This document shows, piece after piece, positions 16,980 through 25,122 of a DNA stretch of 64,000 bases. The notes beneath the pieces are model-generated. The model did no database searches. It worked only from the letters and a program-made list of their open reading frames with translations, and was not told the DNA's origin. The first letter of the stretch is position 1; every line of letters starts with the position of its first letter. The translations under genes and the position numbers were made by a program. Source of the DNA: Clostridium sp. MB40-C1 (lineage in GTDB: Bacteria; Bacillota; Clostridia; Clostridiales; Clostridiaceae); the NCBI RefSeq assembly GCF_030913655.1, contig NZ_CP133189.1, forward strand, positions 2,728,001 to 2,792,000, in the 5' to 3' direction.

Positions 16980-18452
16980 TCACCCTACTTTTGTTTCACT
17001 GTAAACCTCTTCATTGATTTTACTACTAATTACTCCATAAGCTAACATACCTAATACGAGCCCGGACAAGTATGAACTATCAAATACTACACTTAAACTT
17101 GGTATAAATTTCCCTGCTAAAATCAATATAGTTGTTATAAGCAAAACAACTGTAGCAGCTTTATTCCATCCATTAGAATAATAATATATACCACCGTCAT
17201 TTCTATATATATCAACTAAATTGATATTTGTTTTATGTTCAATCCAATAAGAAGCAAAATATATACCTTGCATTGGTCCAAAGAATGTAGCTAGTGTTCC
17301 ATTTACTTCAAATATATAGCTATTAGGACTTGCAAGCATCTTCCAAGGTTGAAGTATAACCGCAAAGGCAGCAATAGCACATAATGCTTTTGTATAATTA
17401 ATTTTTTTAGGCCATAAATTAGATATGATTATACCTGAAGGAGCTAAATTAGCTGTTACATTTACAGTAGTAGTTGCAAATATTATCACTAAAGAACATA
17501 GTATAACAACTACTGGATTATTGAATTTTGCAACTAATTCTGACGGACTCCATATTGGATTTCCAAATGTAATTGTAGAAGCAACTGTTCCACATACACT
17601 AATTACAACTATACAGAAAGCTGAAATAGGTATTTGTAAAATTTGACCAAGTGCTTGCTCTTTTTGTGATTTAACATGACTTGTAAAATCACACATATTA
17701 AGTGATACTGTTCCATCTACTGCCATAGCTGCTGTTAAAGATGGTATAAATATCTTTGAAAAATTAATATTATTTCCCATAGCAGCCGGATGTGTAAAAA
17801 TCGCTTCAAATCCACCTGCTATTTTATATGCCCAAACAACTGTTGCAATTCCAATACAGATCAACAAAGGCATTGCATAACTGGATAAAACTCTTATAGC
17901 TTTTAATCCTTTTTGAGCTATAGTTATATTAATAATTAAGAATACAAAGAAGCATATAATATACCTTGCTTCTATATTACTCCAAGCAGGTACTATTCCT
18001 CCTATAAGACAGCTTAATGCTGTTCCCCCAATCCAACATTGAAGTGCAAACCACAAACTTCCAAGTAGTGCCCTTATCATTGTTGGAAGTACATTTCCTT
18101 TAGGTCCAAAAGTCATCTTGGAAACTAAAGTATAGCTCAAACCATATTTAGTTCCAAAATGCCCTAATACAACTGTTATTCCTATTACTAACCCGTGTCC
18201 TAACATAACTACAAATAATGCTTGTTTCCAGCTCATTCCAGAAGCTATAAAACCACTAACTAACATATACCCTGGTATTGAAAATAATATAGATATCCAT
18301 ATAGATCCTAAATTCCATCCTGACCAATCTCTTTTGTGTGAATCTACAGGTTTTGTTTCTTCTGTAAAAATATTATCGTGTTTTTTAATTTCGTCTATTC
18401 CCTGGTAAGTAATTTCCACTAATTCATTACTTAATCTCTGAAAGCTGCTCAT
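16980..18452 (-). CDS. NCS1-family purine/allantoin/cytosine-type permease
   Basis: 490-residue nucleobase:cation symporter-1 protein with about 12 membrane spans. The N-terminal cytoplasmic segment is followed by DWSGWNLGSIWISI, typical of the family, and later by the TVSLNMCDFTSH region equivalent to the substrate-site stretch of CodB/HyuP/PucI. It imports a purine, hydantoin or ureide with sodium or protons; the exact substrate is unknown. It lies between ygeX and ygeY in one operon, 62 bases after ygeX, so it probably brings in a substrate of this pathway. Confidence 0.87.
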   Translation of the reverse strand: MSSFQRLSNELVEITYQGIDEIKKHDNIFTEETKPVDSHKRDWSGWNLGSIWISILFSIPGYMLVSGFIASGMSWKQALFVVMLGHGLVIGITVVLGHFGTKYGLSYTLVSKMTFGPKGNVLPTMIRALLGSLWFALQCWIGGTALSCLIGGIVPAWSNIEARYIICFFVFLIINITIAQKGLKAIRVLSSYAMPLLICIGIATVVWAYKIAGGFEAIFTHPAAMGNNINFSKIFIPSLTAAMAVDGTVSLNMCDFTSHVKSQKEQALGQILQIPISAFCIVVISVCGTVASTITFGNPIWSPSELVAKFNNPVVVILCSLVIIFATTTVNVTANLAPSGIIISNLWPKKINYTKALCAIAAFAVILQPWKMLASPNSYIFEVNGTLATFFGPMQGIYFASYWIEHKTNINLVDIYRNDGGIYYYSNGWNKAATVVLLITTILILAGKFIPSLSVVFDSSYLSGLVLGMLAYGVISSKINEEVYSETKVG

Positions 18453-18514
18453 TTAATTCCCCTTTCTTCCTTCTTAGCAACACAAAGATGCACTAGGAAT
18501 TTTAACGTCGATAA

Positions 18515-19726
18515 TTATTTATAAGGGTGGTCTCCATCCCACACTACTTTTCTGTAATTCTCTGGGTCAGTATCTCCTTCTGTACTTATTAAAAGTATTT
18601 TAGAATTTTCATCAATCTTTAATGCTTCTTTTATATCTTTATATCTTTCATCAGTTAGAATAGTATATAAGAATCCTGCTGGTACAGCTCCTGATTCTCC
18701 TGATATTACTTTGTCATCGCCTTGAAGCGGATTACCTAATACTCTCATTCCTTGAGCTGCAATATTATCTGGACATGATACAAACATATCACTATAAGAG
18801 TCTAAAATTCCCCATCCTATAGGATTTGGTTCTCCGCATGCAAGTCCAGCCATTATTGTAGGCATATCCCCTCCTACATTTGTTATCTTGCCATTTACTG
18901 CTGATCTATACATACAATCAGCTTCATTTGGTTCAACAACTGCTGTAATAGGTCTATTTTCTTTATAATAAGAAGCTAAGAACCCTTGTACGGCTCCTGC
19001 AAGAGAACCTACTCCAGCTTGAACAAATACATGAGTTGGTCTTTCAACCCCCATTTCTTTCATTTGTTCAGCAGCTTCAATCATCATTGTTGCATATCCT
19101 TGCATAATCCATAAAGGTACATCTTGATATCCTTCCCAAGCAGTATCTTGGATTATTTTCCATCCATATTTATTTGCATTTTCTAAAGATAATCTAACAG
19201 CATCATCATAATTCATGTCAGTTATATATGCTTCTGCTCCAGTTGCTTTAATATTATTAAGTCTTGTTTCTGATGAGCCTTTAGGCATATAAACTACAGC
19301 CTTTTGTCCTAATTGTTGCGCTGCCCAAGCAACTCCTCTCCCATGATTTCCATCAGTAGCCGTAGTAAAAGTTATCTGTCCTATTTTTTTTCTTGTTTCT
19401 TCACTTCTTAGTTTTTCAAAGTTCATTTCTGAAATATCCGTATTTAACTCTTTAGATATAAACTTTCCTATAGCATAAGAACCCCCTAAAACTTTGAAAG
19501 CGTTTAATCCGAATCTATATGATTCATCCTTTACAAAAACCTCTGAAACTCCTAAATGCTTCGCTAAATTATTTAGTTTTGCAAGTGGTGTTTTTGAATA
19601 AACATTAAAGCTTTCATGAAACTTCTTTACTTTTTCAAGTTCTTGAATACTTAGACAATCTACTGAAGCTTTCTTAACCTCTTGTCTAGCCTTTTCATTT
19701 TTTATCCATTTAATATTTTCTTTCAT
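18515..19726 (-). CDS. ygeX: Diaminopropionate ammonia-lyase
   Basis: PLP-dependent fold-type II enzyme of 403 residues that splits 2,3-diaminopropionate into pyruvate and two ammonia. The PLP lysine is K78 in RFGLNAFKVLGGSYA, and GDDKVISGESGAVPAG follows in the C-terminal third. In the purine cluster it releases carbon as pyruvate at the end of the pathway. First gene after the sigma-54 promoter at 19762, with AAGGGAGGA as ribosome site; the leader is only about 25 bases. Confidence 0.95.
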   Translation of the reverse strand: MKENIKWIKNEKARQEVKKASVDCLSIQELEKVKKFHESFNVYSKTPLAKLNNLAKHLGVSEVFVKDESYRFGLNAFKVLGGSYAIGKFISKELNTDISEMNFEKLRSEETRKKIGQITFTTATDGNHGRGVAWAAQQLGQKAVVYMPKGSSETRLNNIKATGAEAYITDMNYDDAVRLSLENANKYGWKIIQDTAWEGYQDVPLWIMQGYATMMIEAAEQMKEMGVERPTHVFVQAGVGSLAGAVQGFLASYYKENRPITAVVEPNEADCMYRSAVNGKITNVGGDMPTIMAGLACGEPNPIGWGILDSYSDMFVSCPDNIAAQGMRVLGNPLQGDDKVISGESGAVPAGFLYTILTDERYKDIKEALKIDENSKILLISTEGDTDPENYRKVVWDGDHPYK

Positions 19727-19761
19727 GTTTAGTCCTCCCTTCCTATCTGTATATATTAAAT

Positions 19762-19778
19762 AGCATTATTCATGCCAA
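19762..19778 (-). promoter_or_regulatory. Sigma-54 promoter of ygeX operon
   Basis: Minus strand TTGGCATGAATAATGCT with correct -24/-12 spacing, 36 bases upstream of the ygeX ATG. Confidence 0.87.
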
Positions 19779-19830
19779 ACTTATAAACATTGAAAAATGC
19801 TAGCTTCAAGATGTTTTTTTTAAAAACATG

Positions 19831-19933
19831 TTATCAATTTGATAAATTTTATCACACTGATAAGAGTTTTGCTAAATCCTTTTAATAACAAGCTTTCTAT
19901 CTTTGATTATTGATTTTATTATCATTTTGATAA
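19831..19933. promoter_or_regulatory. Three YgeV-type enhancer palindromes
   Basis: Perfect TTATCAnnnTGATAA copies at 19831-19845, 19849-19863 and 19919-19933. The first two are centred 18 bp apart; the third is 70 bp farther upstream. They are the nearest enhancers to the ygeX sigma-54 promoter, about 68 bp centre to centre. Confidence 0.75.
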
Positions 19934-19961
19934 AGAAAATTCTTGGCTTTAGGAGAAATTT

Positions 19962-20780
19962 TTAAATCCATTTTTCTGTCATATGTTTATTACCTTCTTT
20001 GCCATACCTTATAGCTTGTATCTCAGATAATATAGATATAGCTATTTCTTCTGGAGTATCTCCTCCAAGATCTAATCCTATAGGTGCATGAAGCATGCTT
20101 AAATCTAATTCTTTATTTAATTCACCTTTTAATTTATCAATCATAAAACTAGCTTTATTTTTTGAAGACAGCATTCCAATATATTTAGGTTTACATTCTT
20201 TACTACATACTGCCTTTAAGATTTTATAATCTATTTCATGAGTATAACCTGTAATGACAATATAGCTTCCATCTGGAATATCTAAGTTATCAATTTCCTT
20301 TTCATAATCTCCAACCACTATTTCATGGTCTTTACTAATTCCCTCAGCTATCTCTTCTCTATCATCTATAACTATAGTTTTATAATCTAAATTAACCAAT
20401 ACATCTGCTAGACATTTTCCTACATGACCTGCTCCTAATATATATATTCTTGGATTAACAGGTATATATTCAAAATACAATGTAACAAGCCCTCCACAAA
20501 TCATATCTACACTTATAACGTCTTTAGTTGGTATCTTTCCTGTAAAATCATAACTTTGCATACAATGCTTTTTTGTATTCATAATTTCTTTCGCCTTTTC
20601 TATAGCTAAATATTCTAGCTCTCCTCCACCAACAGTTCCTTTTTTATCTCCATTAGAATAAACTAACAACTTTTTACCTACATTTGCTGGTCCATGACCC
20701 TTTCTTTGTACTACAGTTACAACTACGCCTTCTTGTCCACTTTCTTTCATCTTATAAATTTCTTCATACATGTCTATCAT
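19962..20780 (-). CDS. xdhC: XdhC/CoxI-family molybdo-hydroxylase maturation protein
   Basis: 272 residues. The N-terminal XdhC/CoxI domain (GTVGGGELEYLAIEKA; MICGGLVTLYFEY) is followed by a Rossmann domain with ILGAGHVGK. XdhC proteins bind molybdenum cofactor and promote its sulfuration and insertion into xanthine dehydrogenase. It follows the first xdh set in the same direction, after a gap with two hairpins. ATG 20780 follows AAGGAGG; the second ATG three codons on is less well spaced. Confidence 0.88.
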   Translation of the reverse strand: MIDMYEEIYKMKESGQEGVVVTVVQRKGHGPANVGKKLLVYSNGDKKGTVGGGELEYLAIEKAKEIMNTKKHCMQSYDFTGKIPTKDVISVDMICGGLVTLYFEYIPVNPRIYILGAGHVGKCLADVLVNLDYKTIVIDDREEIAEGISKDHEIVVGDYEKEIDNLDIPDGSYIVITGYTHEIDYKILKAVCSKECKPKYIGMLSSKNKASFMIDKLKGELNKELDLSMLHAPIGLDLGGDTPEEIAISILSEIQAIRYGKEGNKHMTEKWI

Positions 20781-20894
20781 TTCAATTCCTCCTTATTGAA
20801 TTTTTTGTAATCACCTAAAACTAAATAATGATTAAAGCATATGAAAATAAATAATAAGTCAAAAATGCCACGAATATTTTGTGAAATACAATGA

Positions 20895-20935
20895 CTTGGA
20901 ACCTGCTAATAGTTATTCTATTAGTAGGTTCCAAG
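20895..20935. terminator. Very stable 18-bp hairpin
   Basis: CTTGGAACCTGCTAATAG pairs with CTATTAGTAGGTTCCAAG over a 5-base loop (one G-U). Downstream of the FAD-subunit gene; no clear T-tail. Terminator, attenuator or processing site. Confidence 0.5.
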
Positions 20936-20950
20936 GAAGAAGCAGTTCAC

Positions 20951-20978
20951 AAAGAACTAGGATACTAACTAGTTCTTT
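20951..20978. terminator. Second hairpin after xdh FAD gene
   Basis: Perfect 10-base arms AAAGAACTAG / CTAGTTCTTT, 18 bases past the FAD-subunit stop. With the neighbouring hairpin it probably reduces read-through into xdhC. Confidence 0.5.
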
Positions 20979-20995
20979 ATAAATATTTATATTTT

Positions 20996-21835
20996 TTACA
21001 TTAAATCTTCCAAATAATATCCAAGTAAATTCAAGCAGATTCCTTTTCTATAGTTAGCTTTTGATCTTTGATCATCTATAGGTTTTATTATTTCTCCATA
21101 TTTAGTCTTTATTTCTTCTATGTCTTCTTTACCAATAGTTCCTTTTTTAATAATTTCATTTTCTATTTTTTTGCTGTTTATTATAGTTGGCCCTACTGCT
21201 CCAAAGGCAAGTCTTATATCTTCGATCTTTCCATTCTCTACTTTAGCAAGACCCATAAATGATAATTTAGCTAAAGCTATAGATTTTCTAGTTCCTACTT
21301 TTCTATGAAGAACTTTATTAAAGTCTTTTATATTAATTTTGATTTCTTTTAGTATTTCATCTTTCCTGATTATATTTTTTCCAGGACCAACAATAAATTC
21401 ACTTATAGGAATTTCTCTTTTCTCACTTAAACTTTCTAAAACAAGAACAGTTTCTAATGCATATAACGCTGGTAATGTATCTCCTACTGGAGATGAATTA
21501 CATATATTCCCACCTATGGTTGCCATATTTCTTATTCCTGGAGATGCCATACACAAAACTACCTCTTTTATGTATTCAGGAACTAAATCATTATTTGCAA
21601 TTTGACTACAAGTACATGCTGCACCGATAGTTAAAATATTATTTTTAAAAGTAATGTTCTTTAATTCTAGTAAATCTTTAATAAACACTACTGGTTTATC
21701 AAATAATGGTTCTACTCCAGAACATCTTTTTCTTTTTACCATTAAATCAGTTCCACCAGATAGTAATATACATTCCTCTTTATTTAATAATTCTAAAGCC
21801 TCTTTTAAATTGCTTGGTCTATATCCTTTTACCAT
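20996..21835 (-). CDS. Xanthine dehydrogenase-type FAD subunit (set 1)
   Basis: 279-residue FAD-binding subunit of a molybdenum hydroxylase. FAD-binding stretches are LLSGGTDLMV and MATIGGNICNSSPVGDTLPALYAL; the CO-dehydrogenase flavoprotein C-terminal domain follows. It passes electrons from the iron-sulfur subunit to NAD or another acceptor. Its start overlaps the end of the iron-sulfur gene by 7 bases, so the two are translationally coupled. Confidence 0.92.
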   Translation of the reverse strand: MVKGYRPSNLKEALELLNKEECILLSGGTDLMVKRKRCSGVEPLFDKPVVFIKDLLELKNITFKNNILTIGAACTCSQIANNDLVPEYIKEVVLCMASPGIRNMATIGGNICNSSPVGDTLPALYALETVLVLESLSEKREIPISEFIVGPGKNIIRKDEILKEIKINIKDFNKVLHRKVGTRKSIALAKLSFMGLAKVENGKIEDIRLAFGAVGPTIINSKKIENEIIKKGTIGKEDIEEIKTKYGEIIKPIDDQRSKANYRKGICLNLLGYYLEDLM

Positions 21836-22305
21836 AATCCATCACCTCTTTGAGATGCAATCCTTACAGCATCTATAATCATGTTATAGCCTGTACATCT
21901 ACATAAATTTCCTGATATACCTTCTCTTATTTGTTCATCAGTTGGTTTAGGATATTTTCTTAACAGTGCCTCTGTTGCAATTATCATACCTGGAGTACAG
22001 AATCCACATTGAACGGCACCAGCATCTTCAAAACTTTCTTTTAAAACACTATATCTTGGAGTTTTTTGCATTCCTTCTATAGTAATTATTTCTTTTCCTT
22101 CAACTTGACCTATTGCTACCATACAAGAATGTACAATATCCCCATTCATTAATACAGCACAAGCTCCACATTCACCTTCTCCGCAACCTTCTTTTACCCC
22201 TTGCAATTTAAAGTCCTCTCTTAAAACGTCAAGCAATCTTCTTACAGCACTTGTTTCAATCTCTACTTCTTCAAAATTCAACGTAAATTTTATCTTATTT
22301 ATCAT
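21829..22305 (-). CDS. Xanthine dehydrogenase-type [2Fe-2S] subunit (set 1)
   Basis: 158 residues carrying two [2Fe-2S] clusters: the plant-ferredoxin type cluster with C41, C46, C49 and C61, and the second with C100, C103, C135 and C137 (CGFCTPG; LCRCTGY). It relays electrons from the molybdenum site to FAD. The gene overlaps both neighbours by a few bases, so the three subunits form one tight operon. Confidence 0.94.
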   Translation of the reverse strand: MINKIKFTLNFEEVEIETSAVRRLLDVLREDFKLQGVKEGCGEGECGACAVLMNGDIVHSCMVAIGQVEGKEIITIEGMQKTPRYSVLKESFEDAGAVQCGFCTPGMIIATEALLRKYPKPTDEQIREGISGNLCRCTGYNMIIDAVRIASQRGDGLW

Positions 22306-24439
22306 AGCTCATTACCTCCATTAGGTATTCTGGTGTCAAAGGTATTCTGTTAATTTCCTTGCCAATTGCATTTTCTACAGCTAAAGCATAAGCTGGTCCT
22401 GCTCCTATGAAAGTAAGTTCACCTAAAGCCTTAGCTCCGAAAGGTCCATTATAATAAGGTTCGCAAACTAAGTCACATTCCATATTGGGAGTATCTTTTG
22501 ATGTAGGAATAGTGTAATCTGTACTTGTCCTTTGATTCAAAAGTCCATTTTCACTAGTCATAACCTCTATTCCTGCATATCCTAAACCTTGTAATATTCC
22601 TCCATCTATTTGCCCTTTAACTATTCTCTCATCAATTGGAGTACCAATATCAAATACTGACCAAACATTTGATAAAGTTGTTTCATAGGTTATAGGATCT
22701 ACTTCAAGTTCAACCACATTAGCTCCCCATGAGTAAGAGTTGTAAGCATCGCCTATAAAATTAGCATCATCCCAAGAGAATCCTTCTGGGTGTTTATATT
22801 GAGTCATCACTTCTACTCTATCGCTTTCATTCCATCTTTCTTTTAACTTAATAGCTGCATCATATAATAATTTTCCTACAACCATAGTAGTTCTAGATGC
22901 AACAGTTGGTCCTGAATCCGGAACTCTATCTGTATCAGGATTTTCATGAATAGTTCTTTCTACTGGTATCTCAAGAACCTGTGCAACTATCTTTCTTAAA
23001 GCAGTTTGAACTCCCTGCCCCATCTCAACATTAGCAATTAATATTTCTACTCTTTCATCTGGGTGTTTAACAAGCTTTACTTTAGCTTTTATGTGATCTC
23101 TTTCACCACTACCAGTAAATCCACCACCATGGAAGAATATAGACATACCCATTCCTTTTAATTTACCTTGTTTTCTTTCTTCTTCTAATCTCTTTTGTCT
23201 ATCTCTATATGAAGACATTTCCTTAACTCTATCTATAATTTCTGGTAGTAAAATATTTTCTCTAAATGTACCACCAGTAGAAGATTTATCTCCTTTTTTA
23301 ACCATATTCTTTATTTTTAAATCTAAAGAATCTACACCTAATTTATTTGCTATATGTTCCATATGCAATTCTAATGCTACAAATGCTTGTGGAGCACCAA
23401 AGCCTCTAAATCCCCCACACATAATGTTATTAGTAGCTACTGACCTCCCCTTTACGAAAACATTTTCAACATTGTATACACCTATTGCAGCAAACATAGT
23501 CCTTTGAAGTACTATATTAGATAAACCTGCATATGGTCCACAATCTATTTTTATATCTACATCCATGCCTAAAATTTTATGATTTTTATCTATATAACTT
23601 TTTAATTTAATTTTAGAAGGATGTCTTTTTGGTGTTACAGCTACATCTTCATTTCTATCTAATACAAGTTGTACAGGTTTCTTAGCTTTTAATGCTGCAC
23701 AAGCTACATGGCATCCCAATAATGATGGAAAATCTTCTTTTCCTCCAAATCCACCACCTGTAACAGTTTGAATAATCTGCACCTTATCTTCCGGAAAACC
23801 TAAACATTTCTCAACAGCACCCTTTACATAATAAGGACATTGCATTGTAGCATATACTGTCACTTTACCCTCTTTGTATAATCCTATTGCTCCTTGTGGT
23901 TCTAAGTAAATATGTTCTTGATATCCAGTTTCATATTCACCTTCAATTATATACTCACTTTTTGCTTCTAAATCCTCAAGACTTCCTTTTTTATATTTGT
24001 AATCTGCAAAACAATTTTCATCTCCAAATATAGGTTGCTTAGGGTTTATTCCATCTTCTATACTTAAAATTGCATCTAACTTTTCATACTCAACTTTTAT
24101 TTGAGACATTATATCCAATATTTTCTCTTTATTGGGACCTACTACTAAGAGTATAGGTTCTCCTATATAATTTACTACCTTATCAGCAAAACATGGCTGA
24201 TCGTCAAATATTACATGTACTACATTTTCTCCTGGTACATCATTTTTATCTACTATAAAATATCCTTCTGGCAATTCAGGGCACTGTATTGATTTGATTT
24301 TAGCTCTTGCCTCAGTTGATCTAAACGTTTTTGCATAAACCATATCATCGAATTGAAAATCTGCTACATATTTTGCAGTTCCTGCTATTTTATCAGCTGT
24401 ATCAAACCTTTTAATTGGTTTACTTATATTATTATTCAT
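22295..24439 (-). CDS. Xanthine dehydrogenase-type molybdopterin subunit (set 1)
   Basis: 714-residue catalytic subunit of the xanthine oxidase family. Seen are TGGGFGGKED (cofactor site), GGFRGFGAPQ, GQGVQTALRKI, and the C-terminal GAKALGELTFIGAGPA with the conserved active-site glutamate. It hydroxylates a purine ring carbon. Subunit order is large, Fe-S, FAD. It differs clearly in sequence from the 770-residue subunit at 25123, so the two are probably different enzymes rather than a recent duplicate. No in-frame UGA that might encode selenocysteine was seen. Confidence 0.92.
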   Translation of the reverse strand: MNNNISKPIKRFDTADKIAGTAKYVADFQFDDMVYAKTFRSTEARAKIKSIQCPELPEGYFIVDKNDVPGENVVHVIFDDQPCFADKVVNYIGEPILLVVGPNKEKILDIMSQIKVEYEKLDAILSIEDGINPKQPIFGDENCFADYKYKKGSLEDLEAKSEYIIEGEYETGYQEHIYLEPQGAIGLYKEGKVTVYATMQCPYYVKGAVEKCLGFPEDKVQIIQTVTGGGFGGKEDFPSLLGCHVACAALKAKKPVQLVLDRNEDVAVTPKRHPSKIKLKSYIDKNHKILGMDVDIKIDCGPYAGLSNIVLQRTMFAAIGVYNVENVFVKGRSVATNNIMCGGFRGFGAPQAFVALELHMEHIANKLGVDSLDLKIKNMVKKGDKSSTGGTFRENILLPEIIDRVKEMSSYRDRQKRLEEERKQGKLKGMGMSIFFHGGGFTGSGERDHIKAKVKLVKHPDERVEILIANVEMGQGVQTALRKIVAQVLEIPVERTIHENPDTDRVPDSGPTVASRTTMVVGKLLYDAAIKLKERWNESDRVEVMTQYKHPEGFSWDDANFIGDAYNSYSWGANVVELEVDPITYETTLSNVWSVFDIGTPIDERIVKGQIDGGILQGLGYAGIEVMTSENGLLNQRTSTDYTIPTSKDTPNMECDLVCEPYYNGPFGAKALGELTFIGAGPAYALAVENAIGKEINRIPLTPEYLMEVMSYDK

Positions 24440-24448
24440 AAGTTTAAC

Positions 24449-25033
24449 TTACACCTCCCTAAATTTTTGGGAATTAATCTCTAATATATGATTATAATCA
24501 TTTATAGTGTCTATATCTAACAAAATTCCCTGATTATGTACTGGAAGTAAAACTGGATTTTTACTTCCTATAAATTCTCTTAAATTAGAGTATTTATTTT
24601 CTTCTAAAACTTCCTTAATTAAATAATTTTTCATTAATATTGGATGTCCTTTTCTCCCATTATAAGTAGGAATAATAATCTCCCCATTTTCATTAAGTAA
24701 GCTTTTATAAACCTTTTCATCAATAAGAGGGTAATCACCTGGAGTAAAAAAGAATTTTTCTTCCTTAATACATGCAAATCCTTTCTTAACAGAGCTAAAC
24801 ATTCCATCCATAAAATTTTCATTAAAAACTAGATCTACATTTTCATATTTCTGCATAATAGGCTCTAATTTTTCTATTTTATAGCCTCCTACAACTATGA
24901 CCTTTGAGCATACACTTAACATATTATCTATTGCCCTTTCGATAACAGTTTTATTTTCAATTTCTAATGTCATCTTATATGTTTTAGCTCTTGAGGATAA
25001 TCCTGCTGCTAAAATTATTCCTTCTACTGCCAT
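24449..25033 (-). CDS. mocA: MocA-like molybdenum cofactor nucleotidyltransferase
   Basis: 194-residue nucleotidyltransferase of the MobA/MocA fold. The N-terminal AAGLSSRAKTYK is a variant of the usual AAGxSxRMGxxK loop, with an alanine where MG would normally stand; TPGDYPLI holds the metal-binding aspartate and GRKGHPIL the family GHP motif. MocA attaches CMP to molybdopterin for molybdo-hydroxylases. It sits between the two large-subunit genes, 9 bases before set 1. Confidence 0.82.
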   Translation of the reverse strand: MAVEGIILAAGLSSRAKTYKMTLEIENKTVIERAIDNMLSVCSKVIVVGGYKIEKLEPIMQKYENVDLVFNENFMDGMFSSVKKGFACIKEEKFFFTPGDYPLIDEKVYKSLLNENGEIIIPTYNGRKGHPILMKNYLIKEVLEENKYSNLREFIGSKNPVLLPVHNQGILLDIDTINDYNHILEINSQKFREV

Positions 25034-25122
25034 ATAATACCCTCCTAAATCTTTTCAAACTATTATATAAATAATTTAAAAATTATATTACTAAAAATTA
25101 TTTTGAAAATTCATATTACATG